The position numbers and the translations under genes are program-made. Positions 34,221 through 42,444 of a stretch of 64,000 nt of DNA are shown piece by piece. The DNA is from Halieaceae bacterium (GTDB lineage Bacteria; Pseudomonadota; Gammaproteobacteria; Pseudomonadales; Halieaceae), in the NCBI GenBank assembly GCA_016744355.1, contig JADGEN010000001.1:1-64000 (forward strand), written 5' to 3'. Numbering within the stretch: the stretch's first letter is position 1; each line of letters starts with the position of its first letter. The notes under the pieces are model-generated. The model searched no databases, was not told the origin of the DNA, and was given only the letters and a program-made list of their open reading frames with translations.

Positions 34221-36035
34221 GTGACGGTTGGCCGATTTTTCCGCAATACAACTATCGCGCTGGCGCTGCTTGCGCCAACCGGGTTGCTGGCGGAGGATTC
34301 AACATTCCTTATAGAAGCCCCCAATCCAACAGCGATTGAGCGACCCAATATCGTACTGGTACTGGCCGATGACCTTGGCTTTACTGATCTCGCGTCCTAT
34401 GGCAGTGAAATTAGCACGCCCACTATCGATGCGTTGGCACAGCAGGGCGTGAGCTTTACCAACTACCACACGGCGGCCAACTGTGCGCCAGCCCGGGCCA
34501 TGCTGCTCACCGGCGTTGACGCGCACCTTGCTGGTGTGCCCAATATTCCGGAGATGCTCGCACCTGAACAGAAGCGCCACGCGCACTACCAGGGCGTACT
34601 CGGTAGTAATGTAGTGACCGTGGCCACCCTGTTGGAGGGAGCCGGCTATCACACCTACATGGCGGGCAAGTGGCACTTGGGCGCAGGCCCCGGCAAGCTC
34701 CCCAGCCAGCGCGGTTTTGAACGCACGGTAGCCCTGGCGGATTCCGGCGCCGATAACTGGGAGCAGCGGCCCTACATCCCTTTGTATGACAAGGCCAACT
34801 GGTACGCCGACGGCGAGGAATACCAGCTCCCTGAAGATTTCTACTCTTCGCGCTTCCTGGTGGATAAGACCATCGAGTTCATCGACAGCAATATCGAGGA
34901 CGGCCAGCCCTTCTTTGCTTACCTGCCGTTCCAGGCCGTGCACATTCCGGTGCAGGCCCCGCAGGAATTCATCGACCGCTACATGGGGGCTTACGACGGT
35001 GGCTGGGATGAACTGCGGGAGCAGCGCAGGGCACGGGCTATGGAACTGGGTATCATCCCTGCCGATAGTGACATAGGGCGCATGTCGACTACCGCCGACT
35101 GGAGCGCACTGGATGCCGACCAGCGCCGCTACCAGGCCAAGCGCATGGCGGTTTATGCTGCTATGGTCGAAGCTATGGACTACCACCTTGGGCGACTGGT
35201 GGATTACATAAAGGCGCGGGGTGAGTACGACAACACCATTATCATCTTTACTTCCGACAATGGCGCCGAGGCCAGTGGGCCGCAGGATCACGACTCCTTT
35301 GCGGGGCGGCGTGGACCGGCGGCGCTGGGTTACCACACCGACTACGAGCGCCTGGGCCTCAAGGGCAGCTACAACACTATCAGCCCCAGCTTCGCCAGCG
35401 CCGCTGTCAGTCCCCTGGCTTACTACAAGTTTTATGCCGGGGAGGGCGGTATGCGTGTGCCACTGATCGTGGCGGGGGCGAGCCTACCGGTGCAGGGTGA
35501 ATTGAGCCATGCCTTTTCTTTTGTCACTGATATTACGCCCACCGTGCTCTCTTTCGCTGGTGTGGTGCCTCCCGATGCGCGCTATGGCGGCAGATCGGTG
35601 GAGCCGATGATTGGTCGCGATCTCGGGCCGCTGCTGCGACAGGAGGCACAACGTGTCTACGGCCCTGAGGATTCGGTGGGCTATGAACTGGCGGGACATG
35701 CAGTGCTGTTCCAGGGAGACTACAAAATTGTATTTCACCGCACCCCTCTGAGCGACGGCCAGTGGCACCTTTACAACATCGTGCGCGACCCCGGGGAAAC
35801 CGAAGACCTCTCCTCTACAGAACCTGCCCGCCTGCAGCGCATGTTGTCGGCCTATGAACGCTATACCCGCGACAACAAAGTGCTGCCGGTGCCCCCGGGT
35901 TTCGATAATTACAAACAATTGGTCATCAACGTACTTTATACCCGCCTACGGACACCGGTATTAGTGACGCTGCTGACAATACTCATTTTACTGCCCTTTG
36001 TAGTCGCTTATCGTAGAAAAAGGCAAGATGCATAA
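34221..36035 (+). CDS. Sulfatase (formylglycine type) with C-terminal membrane anchor
   Basis: A 604-residue alkaline-phosphatase-fold sulfatase. NIVLVLADDLGFTDL (metal site), the CAPAR motif with Cys88 for conversion to formylglycine, AGKWHLG, and FTSDNGAE are all present. Residues 1-24 are a signal peptide, and the last ~25 residues form a hydrophobic helix followed by RRKR, so the enzyme is exported and tethered to the inner membrane, facing the periplasm. Start is GTG 34221 with AGGAAG at 8 nt. It hydrolyses a sulfate ester, probably aryl, steroid or carbohydrate. The formylglycine-generating enzyme is not in the window. Confidence 0.92.
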   Translation: MTVGRFFRNTTIALALLAPTGLLAEDSTFLIEAPNPTAIERPNIVLVLADDLGFTDLASYGSEISTPTIDALAQQGVSFTNYHTAANCAPARAMLLTGVDAHLAGVPNIPEMLAPEQKRHAHYQGVLGSNVVTVATLLEGAGYHTYMAGKWHLGAGPGKLPSQRGFERTVALADSGADNWEQRPYIPLYDKANWYADGEEYQLPEDFYSSRFLVDKTIEFIDSNIEDGQPFFAYLPFQAVHIPVQAPQEFIDRYMGAYDGGWDELREQRRARAMELGIIPADSDIGRMSTTADWSALDADQRRYQAKRMAVYAAMVEAMDYHLGRLVDYIKARGEYDNTIIIFTSDNGAEASGPQDHDSFAGRRGPAALGYHTDYERLGLKGSYNTISPSFASAAVSPLAYYKFYAGEGGMRVPLIVAGASLPVQGELSHAFSFVTDITPTVLSFAGVVPPDARYGGRSVEPMIGRDLGPLLRQEAQRVYGPEDSVGYELAGHAVLFQGDYKIVFHRTPLSDGQWHLYNIVRDPGETEDLSSTEPARLQRMLSAYERYTRDNKVLPVPPGFDNYKQLVINVLYTRLRTPVLVTLLTILILLPFVVAYRRKRQDA

Positions 36036-36066
36036 CATATGTTAATCCACATACATGAGGTGAGAA

Positions 36067-37110
36067 ATGTCGTCACAGAGTGAAGTAGTCCGGCTGGTAG
36101 GGGGAACAGCATCGCCCTATACACAGAAGATGGTAGCCCTGTTGCGCTATCGCCGCGTGCCCTACGCGGTGACATGGGGCCAGCCGGACCAGGTTTGTGA
36201 TGCGCTGGGGGTGGAGAAGCCGAAGCCCATTTTTCATCCCACCTTCTTTTTTGACGGGAAAGAGGGGCTCAAAGCCGAGTGTGATTCCACGCCGATTACC
36301 CGCCGTCTGGAAGAGATGTACCCGGGCCGCTCGGTGCTGCCTGGCGATCCGGCGCTGGCCTTTATCGATTACCTGATCGAAGACTTTGGCGACGAGTGGT
36401 GTACCAAGTACATGTTTCACTATCGCTGGTACCCTGAAGCGGACGCGGATAATGCGGGCACCCAGTTGCCGCTGGGTGTGGATGTGAGCCTGCCACCGGA
36501 CGCGCTCCAACAGTTCAAGCAATATTATACGGATCGTCAGGTCGGCCGTTTGTATGTTGTGGGATCCAATGACACCACTGCGCCGGTGATCGATGCCAGC
36601 TATCGGCGCTTTCTGGCAGCCATGGAGAACCACCTGGCCAACCAGAAATTCATGCTGGGTAATCGTCCGGCGGCTGGCGATTTCGGTCTCTACGGCCAGT
36701 TGACCCAGCTGGTGGGCTTTGATCCCACACCCCGGGCCATTACCCACGAGGTATCCCCGCGCACTGTTGCCTGGGTCGACCAAATGAGCGACCAGAGCGG
36801 GCACGAGCCATCAGAACAGGACTGGATCGCACTGGATGATCAACCCGATAGCCTCCGTGGCCTGATGGAAGAAATAGGTCGGGTCTACGCCCCGGCCCAG
36901 CTGGCGAATGCCCGCGCAGTTCAGGCGGGTGAAAAAACCTGGGAGGCAGAAATTGATGGGGCCCAGTGGACTCAGCGAACCTTCCCCTACCAGGCGAAGT
37001 GTTTGCAGTGGACTGACGAGCGCTACCGGGCGCTCAGTGAGGCCGATCGCGCAAGCGTGGATGCCCTGCTCGAGGGCACCGGTGTAGAAACAATGCTGTC
37101 ACCGGCCTGA
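36067..37110 (+). CDS. GST-fold protein with long C-terminal region, no. 1
   Basis: A 347-residue cytoplasmic protein. Residues 6-90 form a thioredoxin-like GST N-domain (LVGGTASPYTQKMVALLRY, with PITRRLEEMYPGRSVLPGDP). A helical C-domain follows (FMLGNRPAAGDFGLYGQLTQL is a typical GST motif), then about 90 extra residues. It may use glutathione on a reactive or aromatic substrate. GAGGTGAG gives a clear ribosome site. It follows the first sulfatase by 31 bp, just as a related protein follows the second sulfatase. Confidence 0.82.
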   Translation: MSSQSEVVRLVGGTASPYTQKMVALLRYRRVPYAVTWGQPDQVCDALGVEKPKPIFHPTFFFDGKEGLKAECDSTPITRRLEEMYPGRSVLPGDPALAFIDYLIEDFGDEWCTKYMFHYRWYPEADADNAGTQLPLGVDVSLPPDALQQFKQYYTDRQVGRLYVVGSNDTTAPVIDASYRRFLAAMENHLANQKFMLGNRPAAGDFGLYGQLTQLVGFDPTPRAITHEVSPRTVAWVDQMSDQSGHEPSEQDWIALDDQPDSLRGLMEEIGRVYAPAQLANARAVQAGEKTWEAEIDGAQWTQRTFPYQAKCLQWTDERYRALSEADRASVDALLEGTGVETMLSPA

Positions 37111-37256
37111 GTGGTCAATAAGCAAAAAGCACTGCTATTTATGCTGGTAACAGCTCTAGCGGCCCCAGCAGCCCTGGCAGGAAATATCGCCGGTATTTGG
37201 AAGCACTCAGAAGAAGCCGGCTGGATAGAGATCCGGATAGTGGACGGTGTTGCCTC
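37111..37256 (+). pseudogene. Truncated DUF2147-type exported protein
   Basis: From GTG 37111 a signal peptide (ALLFMLVTALAAPAALAG) leads into NIAGIWKHSEEAGWIEIRI-VDGVA, the usual beginning of exported DUF2147 proteins. At about codon 47 the sequence turns into island repeat copy 2, and the frame ends soon after at 37369. About two thirds of the gene is missing, so it is a remnant broken at the repeat boundary. Confidence 0.65.
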
Positions 37257-37350
37257 ATATATAAACAATATTGCCACATATGAAAACTATTGCGCCTCCA
37301 TCTGTTTAAAATTGCCCCTCAATTGTGCACCGGGTGGATTTCGCGAACAG
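37250..37350 (+). repeat. Island 101-bp repeat, copy 2
   Basis: Near-identical to copy 1 (33701-33801), in the same orientation. Its left edge cuts the DUF2147-like gene, and its right edge is 67 bp before the PfpI start, so it probably brings the promoter or leader of that gene. Confidence 0.88.
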
Positions 37351-37417
37351 CTAAACCCATGGCACCTTGTTTGAAAAAACTAACAAGCTGGAAAGACAAA
37401 TTTAGGAGTTGGTGTAT

Positions 37418-38278
37418 ATGTTTAAGAAGATGTTGATCGGTGCCGGTGCGGTTCTGTCCCTGGTGGTACTGTTGGTCCTGGCCCTGCCCACTATCGTCCA
37501 CAGCCTGGGCATACATCCTGTTTACGAAGATGCACGGGACTACAGCTTGCCTGGCAAGCGGGCCCTGTTGATTACTACCAGTCACGGTGTGCTGAATACA
37601 CCGGGGGAAACCGGCGGCGATCCCACCGGTGTCATGGCCTCGGAATTCACCATCGCCTACTACCAGTTCCTGGATGCAGGGATGGAAGTGGAGATTTCCA
37701 GTATCAAGGGCGGGGAGATACCCATAGACCCCCAGACCTTGAACCGGGTTATCAGGTCACCCGAAGACGAGCGCTACCTGCAGGATTCCGTGGCTCAGGC
37801 CAAGGCGAAAAATTCCCTGAAAATCGATGACCTGGACTTTACCCGCTACGACGTGGTTTGGATTGCCGGCGGCTGGGGTGCCGCCTACGATCTCGGGTAT
37901 TCCGATGTCTTGGGGCAGAAGGTCAGCGAGGCCTATTACTCAGAGAAAGAAACCGTGTTCGGCTCTGTTTGCCATGGTGCGCTGGGCTTGATTCGGGCGC
38001 GGGATCGCGATGGCAAGCTGCTGATCGCCGGGCGCAAGGTTACCGGTGTCAGCGACAAGCAGATAAAAGAATTGGGCATAGAGGTAACCCCCTTGCACCC
38101 GGAAACCGAGTTACGCAAGGCCGGTGGTATCTATTCCTCGCAGGAAAGATTTATGGATTTCTTCGCTACCAGCACGGTGGTAGACGACGAGAAGCGTTTT
38201 GTCTCCGGACAGAACCAGAACTCCAGCCATGAGACCGCCCAGAACATCATGGCCATCCTGGACCAGCGAGTAAAATAG
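37418..38278 (+). CDS. DJ-1/PfpI family protein, membrane-anchored
   Basis: A 286-residue protein: an N-terminal helix (KKMLIGAGAVLSLVVLLVLALP) anchors or exports it, and the rest is a class-I glutamine-amidotransferase-like fold of the DJ-1/PfpI/Hsp31 type. The nucleophile elbow reads GSVCHGALGL, with Cys next to His as in Hsp31 proteins; VVWIAGGWGAAYDLG is the preceding conserved loop. Relatives act as chaperones, glyoxalases or peptidases; which applies is not visible. ATG 37418 is chosen with TAGGAG 9 nt upstream. Confidence 0.85.
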   Translation: MFKKMLIGAGAVLSLVVLLVLALPTIVHSLGIHPVYEDARDYSLPGKRALLITTSHGVLNTPGETGGDPTGVMASEFTIAYYQFLDAGMEVEISSIKGGEIPIDPQTLNRVIRSPEDERYLQDSVAQAKAKNSLKIDDLDFTRYDVVWIAGGWGAAYDLGYSDVLGQKVSEAYYSEKETVFGSVCHGALGLIRARDRDGKLLIAGRKVTGVSDKQIKELGIEVTPLHPETELRKAGGIYSSQERFMDFFATSTVVDDEKRFVSGQNQNSSHETAQNIMAILDQRVK

Positions 38279-38326
38279 GGTGCTCAAAGATGAGTGATCT
38301 GAAAGGGTCCGCCAGCAGACTCGCGA

Positions 38327-38362
38327 AATGTGCATTGGGTGGATTCCGCGAAAAACTAAACC
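38327..38362 (+). repeat. Island repeat, partial copy 3
   Basis: About 35 bp, TGTGCATTGGGTGGATTCCG and the following GCGAAAAACTAAACC, match the right third of copies 1 and 2. It lies 41 bp upstream of the TonB-receptor start, the same distance and orientation as copy 1 to its gene. Confidence 0.72.
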
Positions 38363-38403
38363 AGAGTGCGTTAACGAACGCTGGAAAACATAGAGAGGGT
38401 TAT

Positions 38404-40644
38404 ATGACATATAAGAAGAGTATTCTATCCAGTAGTATCGCATTGCTAGCCGTAGCGCAGAGCCTTGGTTCCACTGTGGTGGTAGCTCAGGAGGGCATGC
38501 TTGAGGAAGTCATTGTAACTGCCCAGAAGCGCTCGGAAAGCCTGCAGGATGTGCCGGTAGCCGTGAACGCCTTCTCTTCCGAGACCATCCAGGAAGCTGG
38601 CATCAACGACACCAGCGACCTGGCTGTCATGACCCCCAGCCTGAACGCCAACTCCAATTCCAGTCCCTTTACCACCCGGCTGACAATCCGCGGCATAGGC
38701 ACGGCACAGTCCGATCCCGCCCTGGAGCCCTCGGTGGGCATGTTCGTCGACGGCGTGTTCCTGAGCCGCAGCGGCCTGGGCACGTCTGACCTCACCGATA
38801 TAGAGCGCATCGAGGTTTTGCAGGGGCCCCAGGGCACCCTGTATGGCAAAAACGCCAATGCCGGCGCTATCAGCATAGTCACCAAACGCCCTAACCTGGA
38901 CGAATTCGAGGGTTACCTGGAGGCCTCGGCGGGCAACTACGGCATGGGAAAACTCACCGCGACAGCATCCGGGCCACTGGGCGACACCTTGGCCTACCGA
39001 CTGTCGGGCAATATGCACCAGCGCGACGGTTACTATGACAACTCCAGCGTCGACGACCAGAACGATGCCGACGACTGGAACCTGCAGGGCAAATTGCTCT
39101 GGGACCCCACGGACCGGCTCAGCATGCTACTGAATGCAGCCCATGTAGAGCGCGACACCACCTGCTGTGGCGCTGATTCAACACAGGGGGATGCCGTACA
39201 GGAGGAGCTGGCCAGGCAGGGCCTGCCCCAGGATAAGAATGATCCCTACGATTACAAGGTTGCAACAGACCACCAGGACTCGTTCAGCATGGAATCCGAC
39301 CTGGTATCACTGCATATCGATTACGACATGGACTGGGGGTCCCTGACTTCGATTACCGCTTGGAACGACTACGAGTACACCACCAATGTAGACGCCGACC
39401 GCTCGCAACTGGATCAGTTTATCCTCAAAGATGAGCACAATGAGGGCGACAGCTTCTCCCAGGAGCTGCGCCTGGACTCGTCCATCGGCGACAACATCGA
39501 CTACCAACTGGGGCTGTTCTACTACGAGCAAACCACCCAGCGAGGCGATGGCAACCCGGTGGCAATCATAGGAGACGATTTCATCACGATTGCCGACCAG
39601 CAAGGCCTGCCATTACCCGTTCCGTCAATCGCGCTGATTGCGCAACCGGGCGACTACCTGATCTATAAAAACACCTGGGACACCGAGACCCTGGCGGTGT
39701 TTGGCCAGGCTACCTGGCACGTCGGCGATCGCTGGCATTTGACCGGTGGACTGCGCTGGACCGACGAAGAACGAGAGGCCGAATTGTTCAGCGAAACCTT
39801 TTCCACCGCACCGCTAGCGGGGATCATAGCGTTTCTGGATCTCGTTTCCACACCGATCGACACCACACTGGATCGCAGCGGCGACAATGTTGACTGGTTG
39901 GCCAAGCTGGCCTATGACGTCGGCGACAACAGCATGATTTACGCCAGTGCTTCCACGGGAACCAAGTCGGGCAACTTCAACGGCGTAAACGGCGCCCCCG
40001 AAGAGCGCGAGTTCGATGACGAGAACACTACCAGCTACGAGCTGGGCATAAAATCCACCCTATTGGACTCTACACTGCGCATCAACGCCGCGGCTTTCTA
40101 TACGGAGATTGAGGACTACCAGTTCCAGGACCAGCTCCCGGTAGGCATCGGCACCTTCGTTAGCAACGACGGCGAAGTAGAGGTCTCCGGCGTCGACATA
40201 CAAGTGGATGCCCTGCCACTGCCCAACCTGACCCTGACCGCCGGCTTGCTATACATGAATGATTACGAGATAACCGCGGGACCGAGAGAGGGCCAGGAGT
40301 TGCCCTATACCGCAGAATTCAGCGGCAATCTCGGTGCCACACTGGTATTCCCACTGGCTGATGGCGGGCTCTATCTACGCGCTGACTATATTTTCATGGG
40401 TGATCACCTGACCAACGCCGCCAACGCGGCGGCAATAGAAGACAAGGACATCGACGACCGCGAACTGCTGAATATGAAGGTCGGCTGGCGCAACGACAAC
40501 TGGAACATCTCCGTTTGGGGCAAAAACCTGACCGACGACGAGTATGCGACCCAGACAACTATCACCCAGCTGTTCAGTGGCCAGGACAGCTACTTCCTGG
40601 CGCCACCAAAGACCTACGGAGCCACCCTGCGCTACGACTTCTGA
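38404..40644 (+). CDS. TonB-dependent outer-membrane receptor
   Basis: A 746-residue receptor with a signal peptide (ILSSSIALLAVAQSLGSTVVVA), TonB box EVIVTAQKR, plug domain (IRGIGTAQSDPALEPSVGMF, then IERIEVLQGPQGTLYGKNA), and a 22-strand barrel ending in the outer-membrane signal TLRYDF. This is the class that proteobacteria use for a wide range of organic substrates as well as iron. Its place between sulfatases suggests uptake of the sulfated compound. ATG 38404 with GAGAGGG upstream is chosen over the upstream frame, which only reads through the repeat. Codons are strongly C/G-ending. Confidence 0.95.
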   Translation: MTYKKSILSSSIALLAVAQSLGSTVVVAQEGMLEEVIVTAQKRSESLQDVPVAVNAFSSETIQEAGINDTSDLAVMTPSLNANSNSSPFTTRLTIRGIGTAQSDPALEPSVGMFVDGVFLSRSGLGTSDLTDIERIEVLQGPQGTLYGKNANAGAISIVTKRPNLDEFEGYLEASAGNYGMGKLTATASGPLGDTLAYRLSGNMHQRDGYYDNSSVDDQNDADDWNLQGKLLWDPTDRLSMLLNAAHVERDTTCCGADSTQGDAVQEELARQGLPQDKNDPYDYKVATDHQDSFSMESDLVSLHIDYDMDWGSLTSITAWNDYEYTTNVDADRSQLDQFILKDEHNEGDSFSQELRLDSSIGDNIDYQLGLFYYEQTTQRGDGNPVAIIGDDFITIADQQGLPLPVPSIALIAQPGDYLIYKNTWDTETLAVFGQATWHVGDRWHLTGGLRWTDEEREAELFSETFSTAPLAGIIAFLDLVSTPIDTTLDRSGDNVDWLAKLAYDVGDNSMIYASASTGTKSGNFNGVNGAPEEREFDDENTTSYELGIKSTLLDSTLRINAAAFYTEIEDYQFQDQLPVGIGTFVSNDGEVEVSGVDIQVDALPLPNLTLTAGLLYMNDYEITAGPREGQELPYTAEFSGNLGATLVFPLADGGLYLRADYIFMGDHLTNAANAAAIEDKDIDDRELLNMKVGWRNDNWNISVWGKNLTDDEYATQTTITQLFSGQDSYFLAPPKTYGATLRYDF

Positions 40645-40721
40645 CCGGAAGGGGGAGTTAATCTCCCTTATTAAGAAGCTGGTTTTAGTTTGATGGTCGA
40701 AAAATCAAAGAGGTAAATACT

Positions 40722-42425
40722 GTGAAAAAAATCTCTGTCCCGATACTTCTGGCAGTTGTCATGGTTGCAGGCATCGCATGGTTTAACCGCATTGATATTC
40801 TGCTCACAGTTGTCAAATTCCAAAGTGAAAAAAAGTTTGCTCATGTGGCTCCAAATCGCGAAGTGCCTTGGCAGCAAGGGCCACAAATGGCGTCGGTTGC
40901 AGCGAGTGAGCGCCCCCCGAATATTGTTCTGATTGTCGCGGACGACCTGGGCATTAATGACATCTCCGCCTTTGGCGGTGGTTTGGATACGGGTTTGGAC
41001 ACGAGTGTGGATAACGGCCGTTTGAAAACGCCGAATATCGACAGCCTGGCCGCTGAGGGCGCCATGTTTCAGCAATCCTACTCAGGAGCCAGTACCTGTG
41101 CACCATCGCGCGCCATGATGATGACCGGACGCTATCCGACCCGGACTGGTTTTGAGTTCACCCCCACGCCTTCTGGTATGGGTAATATAGTAAGCACCAT
41201 TTATAACGCAATGGATAATGGCTTGCCGCCGGTTGTATACGATGCTGCCTTAGAACAAGGTAGCCCTCCGTATGAACGTAAGGGCTTACCGGCATCGGAG
41301 GTGACCATTGCTGAAATGCTGAAAGAGCGTGGTTATTACACAGCACATATCGGCAAGTGGCATCTGGGTAACGAGGTAGGTATGCGGCCTGATACTCAGG
41401 GGTTTGACGATAGCCTGCTTATGCGCAGCGTTCTTCATTTGCCGGAAGATGATCCCAACGTTGTTAATGCCAAATTGGCCTTCGACCCTATCGATAGATT
41501 TCTCTGGGCCAATGGGGGCTTCGCCAACTCATTTAATTCAGATCACGCCAATAGCTTTGCTCCCGGCGGCTATTTGTCAGACTACTGGACGGATGAATCG
41601 ATTAAGGTCATCAAGGCCAATAAAAACAGGCCGTTTTTTCTCTATTTAGCACACTGGGGTATTCATACACCCTTACAAGCCACGCGTGAAGATTACGACG
41701 CCGTGGGTGATATTAAACCTCATCGCAAACGGGTTTACGCCGCCATGGTGCGCGCGCTTGATCGCAGCGTTGGGCGAATTCTCGATACCCTCAAAGAACA
41801 GGGGCTAGAAGAAAACACCATCGTTGTGTTTACCAGCGACAACGGTGGCCCCGGTTATGTCGGGTTGCCCGATATTAATGCACCTTACCGCGGCTGGAAA
41901 ATCACTATGTTCGAAGGCGGCATCAGAGTGCCCCTGTTTATCAAATGGCCGCAGAAAATTGCGCCCGGCACTCTGGTAGATACGCCTGTTGCACACATAG
42001 ATATGGCGCCCACCCTTGCTGCAGGTGCCGGTGCATCGCTGCCGAATAATGTAGATATTGATGGTTTCAATTTGCTGCCCTTGGTAACTGGCAACACTAA
42101 AGACTTGAATCGAGAAACCCTGTTCTGGCAGAGCGGCCATTATCAAGTGGTGCGCCACGGCGATTGGAAGCTGCAGGTTAATGATCGTCCCACCGACGGT
42201 ATACACAAGTGGCTATTCAATTTGAAGATTGATCCGACGGAGCAGAACAACCTGGTTAAAAGTCACCCTGAGAAAGTGGCAGAGCTAGAACAACTTCTGA
42301 CCGAGCATCAGTCTGCATCCGTAGGGCCTTTGTGGCAATCGTCTGCGCAATTGCCTGTGATGATCGATAAAACACTGGCTGAACAATATGTTCCAGGCGA
42401 TGAATATATCTACACACCGAATTAA
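40722..42425 (+). CDS. Sulfatase (formylglycine type), periplasmic
   Basis: A 567-residue sulfatase with an N-terminal signal/anchor helix (VPILLAVVMVAGIAWF). NIVLIVADDLGINDI, the CAPSR motif at Cys126 (formylglycine site), HIGKWHLGNE, FTSDNGGPGYVGLP and an Arg-Lys-rich end typical of the family are visible. It is only distantly like the first sulfatase: it has no C-terminal anchor and its codons are more AT-rich, so the two are not a recent duplication. The start is GTG/ATG at 40722 with AGAGG upstream. Substrate unknown. Confidence 0.92.
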   Translation: MKKISVPILLAVVMVAGIAWFNRIDILLTVVKFQSEKKFAHVAPNREVPWQQGPQMASVAASERPPNIVLIVADDLGINDISAFGGGLDTGLDTSVDNGRLKTPNIDSLAAEGAMFQQSYSGASTCAPSRAMMMTGRYPTRTGFEFTPTPSGMGNIVSTIYNAMDNGLPPVVYDAALEQGSPPYERKGLPASEVTIAEMLKERGYYTAHIGKWHLGNEVGMRPDTQGFDDSLLMRSVLHLPEDDPNVVNAKLAFDPIDRFLWANGGFANSFNSDHANSFAPGGYLSDYWTDESIKVIKANKNRPFFLYLAHWGIHTPLQATREDYDAVGDIKPHRKRVYAAMVRALDRSVGRILDTLKEQGLEENTIVVFTSDNGGPGYVGLPDINAPYRGWKITMFEGGIRVPLFIKWPQKIAPGTLVDTPVAHIDMAPTLAAGAGASLPNNVDIDGFNLLPLVTGNTKDLNRETLFWQSGHYQVVRHGDWKLQVNDRPTDGIHKWLFNLKIDPTEQNNLVKSHPEKVAELEQLLTEHQSASVGPLWQSSAQLPVMIDKTLAEQYVPGDEYIYTPN

Positions 42426-42444
42426 ATTACTAACAGGAACAACA

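Noticed and set aside
34299..35336. Long minus-strand open frame (345 codons) inside the first sulfatase
   Set aside because: Antisense shadow caused by GC-rich codon bias of the sulfatase; no family features.
40645..40680. Hairpin AAGGGGGAG/CTCCCTT after the TonB receptor
   Set aside because: Stem needs a bulge and no T-run follows; not reported as a terminator.
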